DNA of 64,000 bases from Endocalyx cinctus. Taxonomy: Eukaryota; Ascomycota; Sordariomycetes; Amphisphaeriales; Apiosporaceae. The position numbers were made by a program, and so were the translations under genes. The stretch is from NCBI GenBank assembly GCA_001600455.1, contig BCKC01000003.1:3696315-3760314 (forward strand), given 5' to 3'. Each line of letters begins with the position of its first letter. Position 1 is the stretch's first letter. The notes beneath the pieces were generated by a model. It saw only the letters and a list, made by a program, of their open reading frames with translations. It ran no database searches and was not told the origin of the DNA. Positions 34,253 through 44,463 of the stretch are shown here, in pieces.

Positions 34253-34354
34253 GCCACATCACCAGCCACAGGCTGGTGTATGTGGCCAGTGCGGAGCTGG
34301 CCTGTACGCCAGCTCACTTACACTCGAAATAATTCTGACTAGCAGAATTATTTC
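34253..34354. repeat. three consecutive hairpins in the SDR-monooxygenase intergenic region
   Basis: Hairpin 1: 34253-34286, 15-bp stem with one bulge and a 3-nt loop. Hairpin 2: 34294-34315, perfect 8-bp stem GAGCTGGC/GCCAGCTC with a 6-nt loop. Hairpin 3: 34326-34354, perfect 12-bp stem GAAATAATTCTG/CAGAATTATTTC with a 5-nt loop. They lie between convergent gene ends, so they could be element ends or structured 3' regions. Confidence 0.75.
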
Positions 34355-34434
34355 ACAACATCAACAACAATAATAACTTCATTTTTCAGAACAGTAAAAT
34401 CTTACGATTTTAACCCAACAGATATGCCTCTAAA

Positions 34435-34461
34435 GTTGTTGTTGTTGTTGTTGTTGTTGTT
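34435..34461 (+). repeat. (GTT)9 microsatellite
   Basis: Nine perfect GTT units in the intergenic spacer between the SDR and the FAD monooxygenase genes. The rest of 33932-34605 holds no recognisable gene. Confidence 0.95.
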
Positions 34462-34605
34462 GTACTGTGTAAAGGTGTGAAGGGGGTGTGGCTAGTGTGG
34501 GTCCCTTTAGGCTTGTAAACTAATATATAAATATAATAAGAGATAAGTAGAAAGAACAAAAAAAAAAACAGATATTTGGTAATACATATATTGGCGTTCT
34601 CTTTC

Positions 34606-35991
34606 TTACTTACTTACTTCAGTACCCAAGCGATCAAGATCGTTTTCCATCATCTGGAGGGCTACCTTGACATGTTTTTCGTTATCAAAGTCTACAATGA
34701 AGTCCCACCTCGGAAGCAAGCCTTTTCTCAATTGCTCCAATTTCAGCCCTGTCTGTTCCCCTCTTCCATTCATAATCTCACCCGTAATGCGACTTGATTC
34801 TACAATATTCTGTGTACGAGGTCGTCGGACACAGTCATATATGTCCAATGCGACTACGGCCTCAGCCTTCGTCTGAGCACGACCCAATAATGATGATAGG
34901 ATAAGACTGTCTTCAATGCACATACCGCCACCGGCTCCCTGCCAAAATGTCGTGGAATGCGCTGCATCGCCCATTATACACATAGCTTTACGCACATAGG
35001 TTCGCGCAGGTAGGTGCTCCCAGAGGTATATTGCTGATTGCTCTTGATCGCAAAGTAGCTGTATGGCATCATATTAGTCTGTGTATAGCAAGATTATTCC
35101 ATAGGTAAAACTCGAAGGAAACGCTGATATTCCTACCTCATTCACGGCTTTGTTCAACTCTTTTGGCCAGTGTTCACATAATCTTCTCATTTCCTCTATC
35201 CCTACTTTCCGCCTCCAGGAATCTTTCGCTTCTAAAGAAGAATCACTCGAAGAAAGGATGATTTGAGCTATGTCGCCTGAGTCTAAGACGTTGTGCAGAA
35301 AATAAGATCCATCGCCAATCCACATGTATTCTCGTGCATCTGACGCGTTGATGAGGTCTACCCCCAAGGCAGCTCGGGCTTCGGCATACGGTTTCAGGGC
35401 TAAGATTGCCCAGGTCCCTGTATTTCGAGGGTAAGAAGCTGGGTCCTCTTCTCCGAGTATGGTTTTTCTGATCAAACTATGAATTCCATCCGCCCCAATC
35501 AGCACGTCGCACTCATATGTAGTATTATCAGTAAAATGTAGTGTCAGCGTCTCAGTACGTTGATTTTCGTCTTTACTAGATGACACTCCCTCCAGCTTCT
35601 TGCTTGTGTGCATGCGCTCTTGTGGGAGGTCTTTCAGAAATTCTCGTACTAGCGTGCCCCGGTTGACGATGCTACTGATGCGATTACTTTGAGCCTCCGC
35701 ATCAGCTTCATCTATCATGCTCCCTTGGCTATCCCCCGCGGCGAGCATAAAGCGCACGCCGCGCATATTCACTGCCCCTGAACGATCGAGACATCCTTTT
35801 GCAGATGAACCTATCAGTTCCAGAGCCGTGATGGCATTTCGAGTAATTCCAAGAGCTCCGCCAATATCTTTAAATGTCGATGCAGATTCAAAGATGTGGA
35901 CATCAAGATGGTTGTGCTGAAGGAGCGAGTGGAACAGACAAGAACCTGCTATGCCACCGCCGCAAATTACCACGCGAATTGGAGGAGACAT
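34606..35991 (-). CDS. FAD-dependent monooxygenase (salicylate hydroxylase-like, group A)
   Basis: Flavoprotein hydroxylase, a likely oxidative tailoring enzyme of the cluster. Exons 35991-35137 and 35058-34606 give 435 residues. Family landmarks are all present: FAD Rossmann motif VVICGGGIAGSCLFHSLL (residues 7-24), NAD(P)H/FAD DG motif CDVLIGADGIHS (about 160-172), and GD motif CIMGDAAHSTTFWQGAGGG (about 310-330). The 78-nt intron (branch GACTAAT, acceptor ACAG) joins KAVNE to LLCDQEQSAIYLWEHLPAR. Length is normal. It shares a promoter with the Pth11-like gene. Substrate unknown. Confidence 0.9.
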
Positions 35992-36739
35992 AGTCTAGGG
36001 AATGTCAGTAGGATTTTGATAGGATGAAAGACTGACTAGGGAGCTGCGAAGTAGCTGCACAGGACGCCGTAAGTATGCAGAACTTTAAATATATCGCTAG
36101 ATATATACCTAGGCCACGCCTTTCGTTTGCCAGTGTTATAATTGTGAGCAGGTTGAAGCAGCAGGCATATCATACATTGATTGTCTAAGTAAATTAAGGA
36201 ACAATACAAGTACCTATTGTTGTCCCAAAATACCACAGCACTGTGTATGCTGAGTACTGTGTATGCTGTGATTTCAGCCACCAACTTCGGTGTCAGCTAA
36301 TGCAACCCCACCTCCTCTGCTGGCGGTCTTGGCTGTTGCCATTTACTGCCTCCAGCCTGCATAACGAGCCCCAAAATTAAGCCAAGTCGGCCGAATGAGT
36401 TGCCCTTTTCTGACATTTACATGGATATCTGCATGCCTCAACTACGGAGATGAATCACATTTTACTCACATAGAATCCTGTAGGAACCAACGGTTACATT
36501 GGGATAATTTTGAACTGCTACAGTAGCTGGGTGTGCTGATGGAAAGGGGTTTTGTTGGTGGCCTGGTCATGTTAGCATGACACTGAACGCATAGTCAAAT
36601 TAGTTCAACGCCGATTCGATTTTTATTTGAGCATTTATCATAATCCCGAGTCCAATTCATAGGCTACAATTGAAGATCCTCTTGAAGGTATTCTAGTTTT
36701 TTACTCTGAGCTGCTTTCTTTTCTTCAACTTTGGGAAAA
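35992..36739. promoter_or_regulatory. divergent promoter of FAD monooxygenase and Pth11-like gene
   Basis: About 748 bp. It contains a 13-nt direct repeat ACTGTGTATGCTG at 36240-36252 and 36256-36268, and a CGGCCG palindrome near 36388. Nothing coding is supportable. Confidence 0.6.
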
Positions 36740-38223
36740 ATGCCTGACGAGAATCCGGCAACAAACGCTGTATCAAGTCCACAGTCATTCCAGGACTTGA
36801 TACCGCCTCCGACTGTCAAGAACGATGACCATAAGTCGTATTCGATTCCAATCTTCGTGATTGTTACCGTCGTTTTCGCCACATTTGCAGTGCTGAGCCG
36901 TCTAGTGCATCGCAAGTCTACAAGTCACCTGGGTGCCGACGACTACACTGTTCTTGCTGGTCTTGTAGGCCTACCTTATTCTGTCTATTTCACTACATTT
37001 GAGCTGACTCAAACAAGATCTTTTATATTGGATGGAGCGTTATGGCCGTGTACATTCTCCTGAATGCCGGCGTCGGTAAACCACTCTGGGAGATCACGTT
37101 GGATGAATTCACAGTATGGTATCAGGTAAGTAGTACATGTTTCTTAATCGTTTAAACATGTTTCATATTCAAATGCCATACTAACCTGTGAGGTTGTACT
37201 TTCTAGGGAGTTTTTGCAGCGGCATGGTTGTATCCTGTCATGTCTGCTACTATTAGGGCCTCGATCATCTTACTTTACAGACGATTGTTTACCAAGGGTT
37301 GCGGTCGCGCTTTCCGCATCACGATCTGGACACTTCTGGCCCTTCAGATAGTTTACGTGATCGTATTCTCAATCACTCCAGGCTTCCTATGCACTCCTAT
37401 TCATTACGGATGGAGTCCCTATGAAAGACTTCGATACTGCTCTGTGTCCTATTACTACAAGACGACCGAGGCGTTATATGGTGCCGGCCTCGGATTCGAC
37501 GTAATTCTACTCGTGCTTCCAATTCTTCCCGTCCTAAAATTGGAAATGCCCCTTGGAAAACGTCTAGGTGTCATTGCTATCTTCATCTTGGGTGCCTCGT
37601 GAGTAAACACTCTAGTCCCATGGGTCCCTCATACCCCCTATTCCGCTTGTTAGTTTCACATTCTGAGCTCACCTATGCACTTATATCTAGAGCTGGTGTT
37701 GCCGCTGCCTACAAGCTCGGCGTCTTTGTCGAATCGACACTTCGACCTCCCGCCAGTCAAGCTGTGAATCCTACCTGTAAGTGTTGTTCAGGCCTCACCT
37801 GTGAAAAATTCGATGTTGCTAGCCCTGCTATCAGAATTGAAACTGACATTGGTTACTCTTCTCATCATAGACTTAGAATACCAAGTCTCACGATACGTAC
37901 CTTGGCAATTCGACAATTACGGAAAGACATTTTGGGTACCTTCGCACATTGAGCCGACGGTGGCCCTAATTGGCACCTCACTTCCAGCACTACTTCGGAT
38001 GTTCAACTCTGCCTGGACTTACGTATCTCTAGTTTCGCGATCTCGCGTCTTGGGTTATGCTTCCACGGAAAAAATTTCTAGTGACGGCAATAATGCTAGT
38101 ACCGCACATTTAGGTGCTTCCCATCTCAAGCTCGTGCAGACCGCTTCGTCAAGGAACATCAAAAGGTCATATGATACTCAACGTGGCCACACAAATGCCA
38201 CGATAGCCCCAAGGCCTAGTTAG
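36740..38223 (+). CDS. Pth11-like seven-helix integral membrane protein (fungal rhodopsin-type domain)
   Basis: Exons 36740-36964, 37018-37125, 37207-37598, 37691-37776 and 37871-38223 give 387 residues. Each junction restores conserved sequence, for example TVLAGL/IFYIGWSVMAVY, TVWYQ/GVFAAAWLYP and VNPT/YLEYQVSRYVPW. The first helix is followed by the family motif GADDYTVL, and six further hydrophobic segments are visible. The C-terminal tail, about 75 residues, is polar and Ser/Lys-rich. The family includes presumed surface receptors and many uncharacterised proteins found in secondary-metabolite clusters (satratoxin SC1-like domain). Ligand and role are unknown; location in the plasma or endomembrane is inferred. 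ATG at 36740 is the first in frame. Confidence 0.88.
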
Positions 38224-39183
38224 GGCTCTCGAGCGGTGTGTGTTACCGTAGCACTACCGTCATTTCGGTAGCACACCATGCTTCGACATATCAGACTGGA
38301 GCATGAAGCATGGGAACGTATGTGCCCATCTGTAGAGATACAAGCCTGCTTGACTATATGGCTTCACCCATTTCCTTGAAAGGTCTCGAAATAGAAAAAT
38401 GAAAGAAAGGGATTTAGAAAACGTTATGTTTCGGGGAGGGAGGTATTCATTCTATAGCTCTGTAGAGGTTAAATGAGCGATTCATGAAGCGACCTTTGTG
38501 TTGATTTTAGTAACGACGTATGAGAAATTATTGTGAAGAATATTGAGGCGCGAAAGAATTCAGTCTTGTCTCAGAATATATGAGGAGATAGACACTCTTC
38601 GGAACGAATCCTAGAATGTGCGAGGGTGCCTATGGTTTGTGACATTTTAAAATAACAGTGACATGAATATATCTTCATGTATTAATATTGTTTATAGACA
38701 AGTTAGGACCAGATTCACCGTTGATACAGAGAGATTATTGCATTGGTACGCGCCAAAGAAAGAAACAACGCTAAAAGTGTCATATTATCTACTGTTTATC
38801 ATCATACCAGTTGGACTACCAACGAAACCAAACCCTGGTGATGAAAGCAAGTTGGTAGAAGCGAAATTGTATTATAGCAACTCGTTACAGCAAGGTCATG
38901 TTATAAGGGTTACGGAGGTATTAAGGTTGGTAAACGTTTTCATACACTAATTGGGAAATGGGTTTTTATGTAGTCAGTGGCGACCCATTTCCCATAATAG
39001 ATATAGACTACTATCAGGTTAGATATGTTAGATATGTTTATATGTTTGAACCAAACAAAGGGGGGTAAAGAACAGAGCGCACATTCTACAAGGACTTAAA
39101 GAAAAGAATTTCAATACACATGCCAAAGGTAAATACGATATCTGATCAAGTTCGGTGAAGTTAATTATTTGTTTTATACCACA
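38224..39183. other. convergent intergenic region, no gene recognised
   Basis: It lies between 3' ends of the Pth11-like and P450 genes. A 95-residue frame (38663-38950) shows no family and no Kozak-like start, and I do not call it. Confidence 0.4.
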
Positions 39184-40944
39184 CTATGCAGGCACGAAGG
39201 CTACATTACACCCGAATTTGTTAGATGGGCCTACGCGCATGATAGCAGTATAGGGTCGGTCGTCCCGTGGCTGGATCTCCTGGAACTCCTTTAGTATTCT
39301 AAAAATTGCATAACTGCATTCCGTATCCACCATTATATGTGCAGGGCATATTCGAGGACCTCCGCCGAATGGCGCGAAGTTCCATAACGGCCGGGCGTGT
39401 TCCCACCTCTCGGGACGGAATTCTTCTGCATCCGCTCCCCAAACATCGGGATCTCGGTGCACTAATTAAAGTGAAACATAAGTTATTAACTATTGAATAC
39501 CAATAATACTTGCGAAAATAAATATGATAAAGAAGACGTAAGAAAACAAGGGGTGGGCTTACTGAGGTAGCGATTACAATGTATGATATCTCCTTTCGCG
39601 CATAGTACTGGGGATCTTCCATCTTCCCCGCCCCCGGTCGGGAATACCGTATTTTGGACGCAAGCCCGGACTGTCTGAAGGCTAACCGGATAGAGTCTGT
39701 GGACTGGATGATGAAACAAGTAAATTCAGTTGGTCACAAGCTCAATTTCACGTCATAATAGAATATGTAACGCTTACCTTCGTGGACCACCCATCTTAAG
39801 TACGTCAAAGACCGTAGACCTTCAAACGTCAACGGTTTGCTGCCGTATCCCAGCACCTCACGCCTAAGGATGCTTACTACTCTAGGATTTCTCGCCAATG
39901 CGAATATCGCATTACTCAATAAGATAGAAGTGGTCTCGTTCGACGGAATCCAAACACCGGTTAATTGTGTTCGCAGTTCGATCTTATCCGGTATCTGCTG
40001 GGCCAGATACCAAAGAAGATCATGCCTCGGCAATCCTTTGGCATTAGTCGCCGTTTTCCCATTACCTTGATCCTCTAGTTGCGCATACGCCTTTTCGATG
40101 TGGTGATCAAGAAATTCATGGATCCGATGGCAGGCCGCTAGCCACTCCTTATCTCGGTGCAAGAACAAGAGAAAGCTAAGCTGAAGGCGTACCCGGAGAC
40201 CTGCCTGGACGGTAACCATATTACGATGAGGCCAGTCCGCCGATGGGTTGTCGAGTGAGTATACGCTCTCGCCAAACAAGAACTCGGTGGACGTATCCAA
40301 AAACTAACGCTGATTAGCCACTTCAATCGCTCGGAATCTGAATGATGCAGCGTGCCTAGAGTTTACAAGTGATAACTCACCCAATGCTGAAACAAGGCTT
40401 GCATGTCTATGGTGGAGCCATCTTTCGGAATTTTTCTGATAAGACGGTCTGTGTGATCTTCAAGACGGCTTAGGTTTGAAAAGGCTGCACGATCAAAGTA
40501 GGGCTTTATGAGGCCCCGAGACTCGGCCCACTTCGGTCCATCCGAAGAGCTAATCCCCCGGCCAGTAAACGGAGTAATAGCGCCATTAGCAACACGAATA
40601 GGTTCTATAGCGAAGCTACCGAACTCCGAGGTCGAGATAGCCTTCAGATGGTCAGACCTGGAGCTGTAAAGCATACGGCTACCCAAAAAGTTGGCCGACC
40701 ACATCCTGGACTTATATTTCGCATATGTCTGCTTCTGGAACGGCAAAAATTGATCGCGCTTCAATGCCTTCATCATTGAGGCGACATAGTCCAGGCCAAA
40801 CAGAATATCCCAAGAGGGATAGCGGGGAATCGAGGTGCATTGCAGCTGTCTCCTAGACCATTCATGACGGATAATTTTGGCGAACAAACCCCATCCTATC
40901 CAGGAGATCGTTGTAAAGCATACCAATACATATAATACTAGCAT
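39184..40944 (-). CDS. cytochrome P450, CYP52-like
   Basis: Membrane-anchored monooxygenase, probable tailoring enzyme. Exons 40944-40381, 40303-39778, 39703-39563 and 39461-39184 give 502 residues. The start [20 protein letters not shown] supplies the anchor helix; an in-frame ATG at 41124 would add 60 residues of atypical sequence and is less likely. Landmarks: I-helix [13 protein letters not shown], ExxR as EVHR (made by the second intron), PERF-like EEFRPERW, and heme loop [13 protein letters not shown] with Cys. The I-helix lacks the usual Ala/Gly-Gly before the acid-Thr pair. The nearest family by eye is CYP52, the fungal alkane and fatty-acid hydroxylases. Substrate unknown; possibly the polyketide chain. 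Confidence 0.88.
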
Positions 40945-41637
40945 AGTCAGGCGTAGCTTGTATGCTAACGTTGCTCCGTACTGGTTCAGTGTATTCGATG
41001 AAAAAAAAAACCAAGTCAGATGAGAGGATGTTAGTTTATAGCACAGGGGTTCCAAATTCTGAAGTGTAGCGATGACTTTAGCAGCGTCTGAAAAGTAATC
41101 AGACCTAGCGCAAAAGAGATTCAATCATCTTCAATCGACATGATGCTACTACGTTAGTTTTTCCTATCATACACCATACGGGAGCGGCCCACTGGCAGAT
41201 ACTTAGGCATTCTTCTTTTGTGGTACGTAGTCACCACACGAGTTGTACGTGCAGTCGGCATTAAGGTGCTGGAGGACTGCTAGGAATGTCGTATTTTCGG
41301 ACTACGCATAATCTTAAACGCTAATTCGACTCTAATGTAACCTCTGACGTACTCTGCAAGCTGAAATTCCGATACGAAATCCTTTTGAGTCGGTGATTTA
41401 TTTCCCCTTTCGGCTCCAAGATCAGCCACCAATTCAATTATCTTTACAGTACCGATTATTTCCAGCTACGATGTTACACTTAAGAAGTTAAATGGATACT
41501 TCAGGGAAGATGTACGCCTCGTGTGAAGAGGAGTCAAAAGAGTGGTAATATTTTCAAGACGCTATATTCACCGACTTACTAGCTCTTGCGGAAGACCGAC
41601 GTCAATCAACCAACCCAACGCTGACTTATGCGGAGGC
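40945..41637. promoter_or_regulatory. divergent promoter of the two P450 genes
   Basis: About 690 bp between the P450 starts. It includes the in-frame upstream extensions that I leave outside both models, an A10 run at 41000-41010 (plus strand) and no obvious operator. Confidence 0.55.
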
Positions 41638-43587
41638 ATGATGTCGGTACCATTTCTTAAAGAAAAATCAATTTTCAGAGATGCAGGGATACTTTTTGCC
41701 GTTTTGTTCGTGAGCCTGTCTGCTTTGCGCCTTTTTTTGCTCCCGAAGCCAATTCCTGGCATCAAGTACAAAAAAGAAAGTGCGAGGAGAATTTTAGGAG
41801 ATGCGCCAGATGTGAGTAGAAAAGCTTTCGAACCTCTATTCGAGTGTATCGGCATATGGCTAATCTACAGGGTGAAGCTGCTGAAATGGCGCTCTGAAAC
41901 CAAAGAAATGTGGAGTTATGTCGCCAAACTAGCCGTCGAGCTAGACTCTTCCATATTTCAGATGTTCATGAGGCCTTTAGGAAAGCCTTGGGTCATCATT
42001 GCGGACTTTCGCGAAGCTGAAGACATACAGCTTCGAAGACAAGGAGAGTTTGATAGGTCGGCTTTCCTAGGCGAAGTTTTTGGCCCGTTATTGCCAAATA
42101 ACCATGTTTGGGTCAGTGCATACTTACTCAGTGTCCGAGGCTAGCTAAACTCACCACCCTTCACATGAACATTGCTTAACATCTCGCTTCAGATGCCAAG
42201 CGATGCTCGATTCCGAGCCCATCGTCAATTACTGAGAGACACCATGTCACCTGGGTTTCTTCACGGGGCCGCAGCTCCCGCCATTCACTCGGCGACATGT
42301 AATCTTCTTGAGTTATGGAGCCGGAAAGCGCTGCTCGCTCGGGGCAAGCCAATTCGCGGAGATGAGGATATTATTCGAGGGCTTGTCGACGTGGTTTTGC
42401 TTGCCACTTATGGGCTAGACGTTGGAGCAAACCAGTCACAAATAGACGCCCTCAAAAATTTATCTCCAGCGGTCGATCCAGTTGATGTTGACGCAGCCAT
42501 GGATTTTCCGCGTGTGCCAGAGGTGCCTGCTTATAAGGCCATCAGAGATCTAATGGACAGTATTCAGATAGGCATGAGCTCCCTTCTCCCGAGACAGCAT
42601 TCGACATTCGCCCTCAGATTTTACCCGTATCTAGTCTCGGCGAGAAAATACGTCGATAGTCTGTTAACCCAGAAGCTCAAAGATTCTTGGGAAAAGTTCT
42701 CGGCCAACGGAGGGGAGGAAGATCAGATCCAGTCTGCCATGGACCTGCTTGTCCAACGAGAGGCTACCATGGCCCAGAAAGAGGGCCGGCAGGTAATGTA
42801 CGACACACCGGTAATCAGGGACGAGCTATTCGGCTTTTTCGCGGCTGGTCATGAGACCACTTCGACCACATTACGGTGGGCTGTTAAGCATCTGACGAGG
42901 CATCAGAATGTTCAGGCAGAACTGTTCGATGCGCTATGCGCTGCACACAAGGACGCAATAGCTGCTGACCGACTGCCTACAGCAGCCGAAATCATCAACG
43001 CTAATGTCCCTTACCTGGATGCATTCATTGAAGAAAACCACAGAATGGGAACAGCCATCCCTACAGTTATAAGAATGACTACAAAAGACGTGATGGTACT
43101 CGGGCATAAAATTCCCAAGGGTACCGACGTCTTTATGCTGATGAACGGGCCTGGTTTCCAAAGCCCCAACCTCCCAGTAGATGAAAGTAAACGGAGCGAG
43201 ACTAGCCGTGAGGCGAAGCAGCGCTATGGCACGTGGGATTACACTGATGTATCCAGCTTCAAACCGGAGCGCTTCATTTCAGTTGACCAGAAAGGTTCCA
43301 GAGTGTTTAATCCTCGTGCAGGACCCGTTCTTCCATACGGAGCAGGCCTTCGAGGATGCTTTGGTAAGTGCGCAACTCTCAATTCAATCGAAATGACGAG
43401 GTTTAGTCTAGCTAATAAGTTGATATTAGGTATTAAGTTGGCAACGTTGGAGCTCAGAGTCATCATCACCTTAATTGTATGGTCCTTCGAACTACTCCCA
43501 ACCCCTCCGGCACTCTCCTCCTTTGCAGGCAATGACGTGAACACTCACCGGCCTCAACAAACTTTTTTAAGGCTAAATAAAAGATGA
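41638..43587 (+). CDS. cytochrome P450, second cluster copy
   Basis: Exons 41638-42111, 42193-43363 and 43430-43587 give 600 residues; an in-frame ATG at 41542 would add 32. A membrane anchor follows the start (AGILFAVLFVSLSALRLFLLP). Landmarks: I-helix FFAAGHETTSTTLRW, ExxR as EENHR, PERF as FKPERF, and heme loop PYGAGLRGCFG/IKLATLELR, which is interrupted by the last intron right after the Cys-Phe. That 66-nt intron is in frame and stop-free, so an unspliced prediction would insert 22 residues directly after the heme motif. The protein is longer than average because of an extended region between the anchor and the conserved core. Unrelated to the neighbouring P450 beyond the superfamily. 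Substrate unknown. Confidence 0.88.
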
Positions 43588-44463
43588 AGAGTGATGGATA
43601 CCCAATCTAGTACATCTGTGTAAGAAGAAATGTTTAGTCAGCGTTTCTTGCTCTGGGTCTACTCTTGCGGAAAATAAATGATATGCATTTGTGGAAAATG
43701 TCAAGCATTCTCGGATATACTTGAGTATCTCATCTCAACTCTTGGTTCTAAGTGTTACTAAACCTCTTCATAGCTATACTGATGGCCAAAGGCTGATATT
43801 GCTTCGAACGCTAATAACCCTTTTCAAAGGCCACGGAATGAAAGAGCAAGAAGAAATGAATCCAGCCATTCACTAAGCGTTGGATAATATCCATATTAGT
43901 TATGCCTTGCTTAAATGAAAGAGAATCCAAAGTAATCCTCACACGTCCTTGGAATTTTGATAATATGTCATCCATCATAAAGATGCTTTAAACGTATTGA
44001 ATTTGACATGCCATGATACTAATCTAGTTTAATTTTCAACTAGTTCAGATATTTCTGGACGTTTCTCGGCAATTTATTATTATTTCTATTTTTTTTTTTT
44101 TTTTTTTGAAAAGTTTATCATTTTTCTAAACGGTTTATTTGAAATACGGTTTGTTATTTAATTATGGTTTAAACAGATAGTTAATTACGGAGTAAATCGA
44201 GCACCTGATGCAAAACCCATGTATCAGGAAAGCTTGGGGTGACACGCAGACACTGTGGCTGGGTAGACAGACTGGTTCGCTTGAACAGGGAGATGCATCA
44301 CCGTAAGTTACCAAGTATCTTTTCTTTTTCTTTTCTTTTTCCTCTCTATTTCGGTTCAGTCAAAGGGGTCAGTCAATCCGTACCCGCCAATTATGTAGCT
44401 TAGATTCAAAATTAAGCACACAGAAATGCAATTCAGGTCACGAAATAACTCTAAGCCGCCACC
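43588..44463. other. intergenic region at the right cluster border
   Basis: AT-rich, with a T17 run near 44091-44107 and TACGGAGTA at 44186-44194. It ends in GCCGCCACC directly before the HET gene start. No gene recognised. Confidence 0.4.

Noticed and set aside
38663..38950. 95-residue frame after the Pth11-like gene
   Set aside because: No recognisable domain, AT-rich, sits in a 3' UTR-like convergent region.
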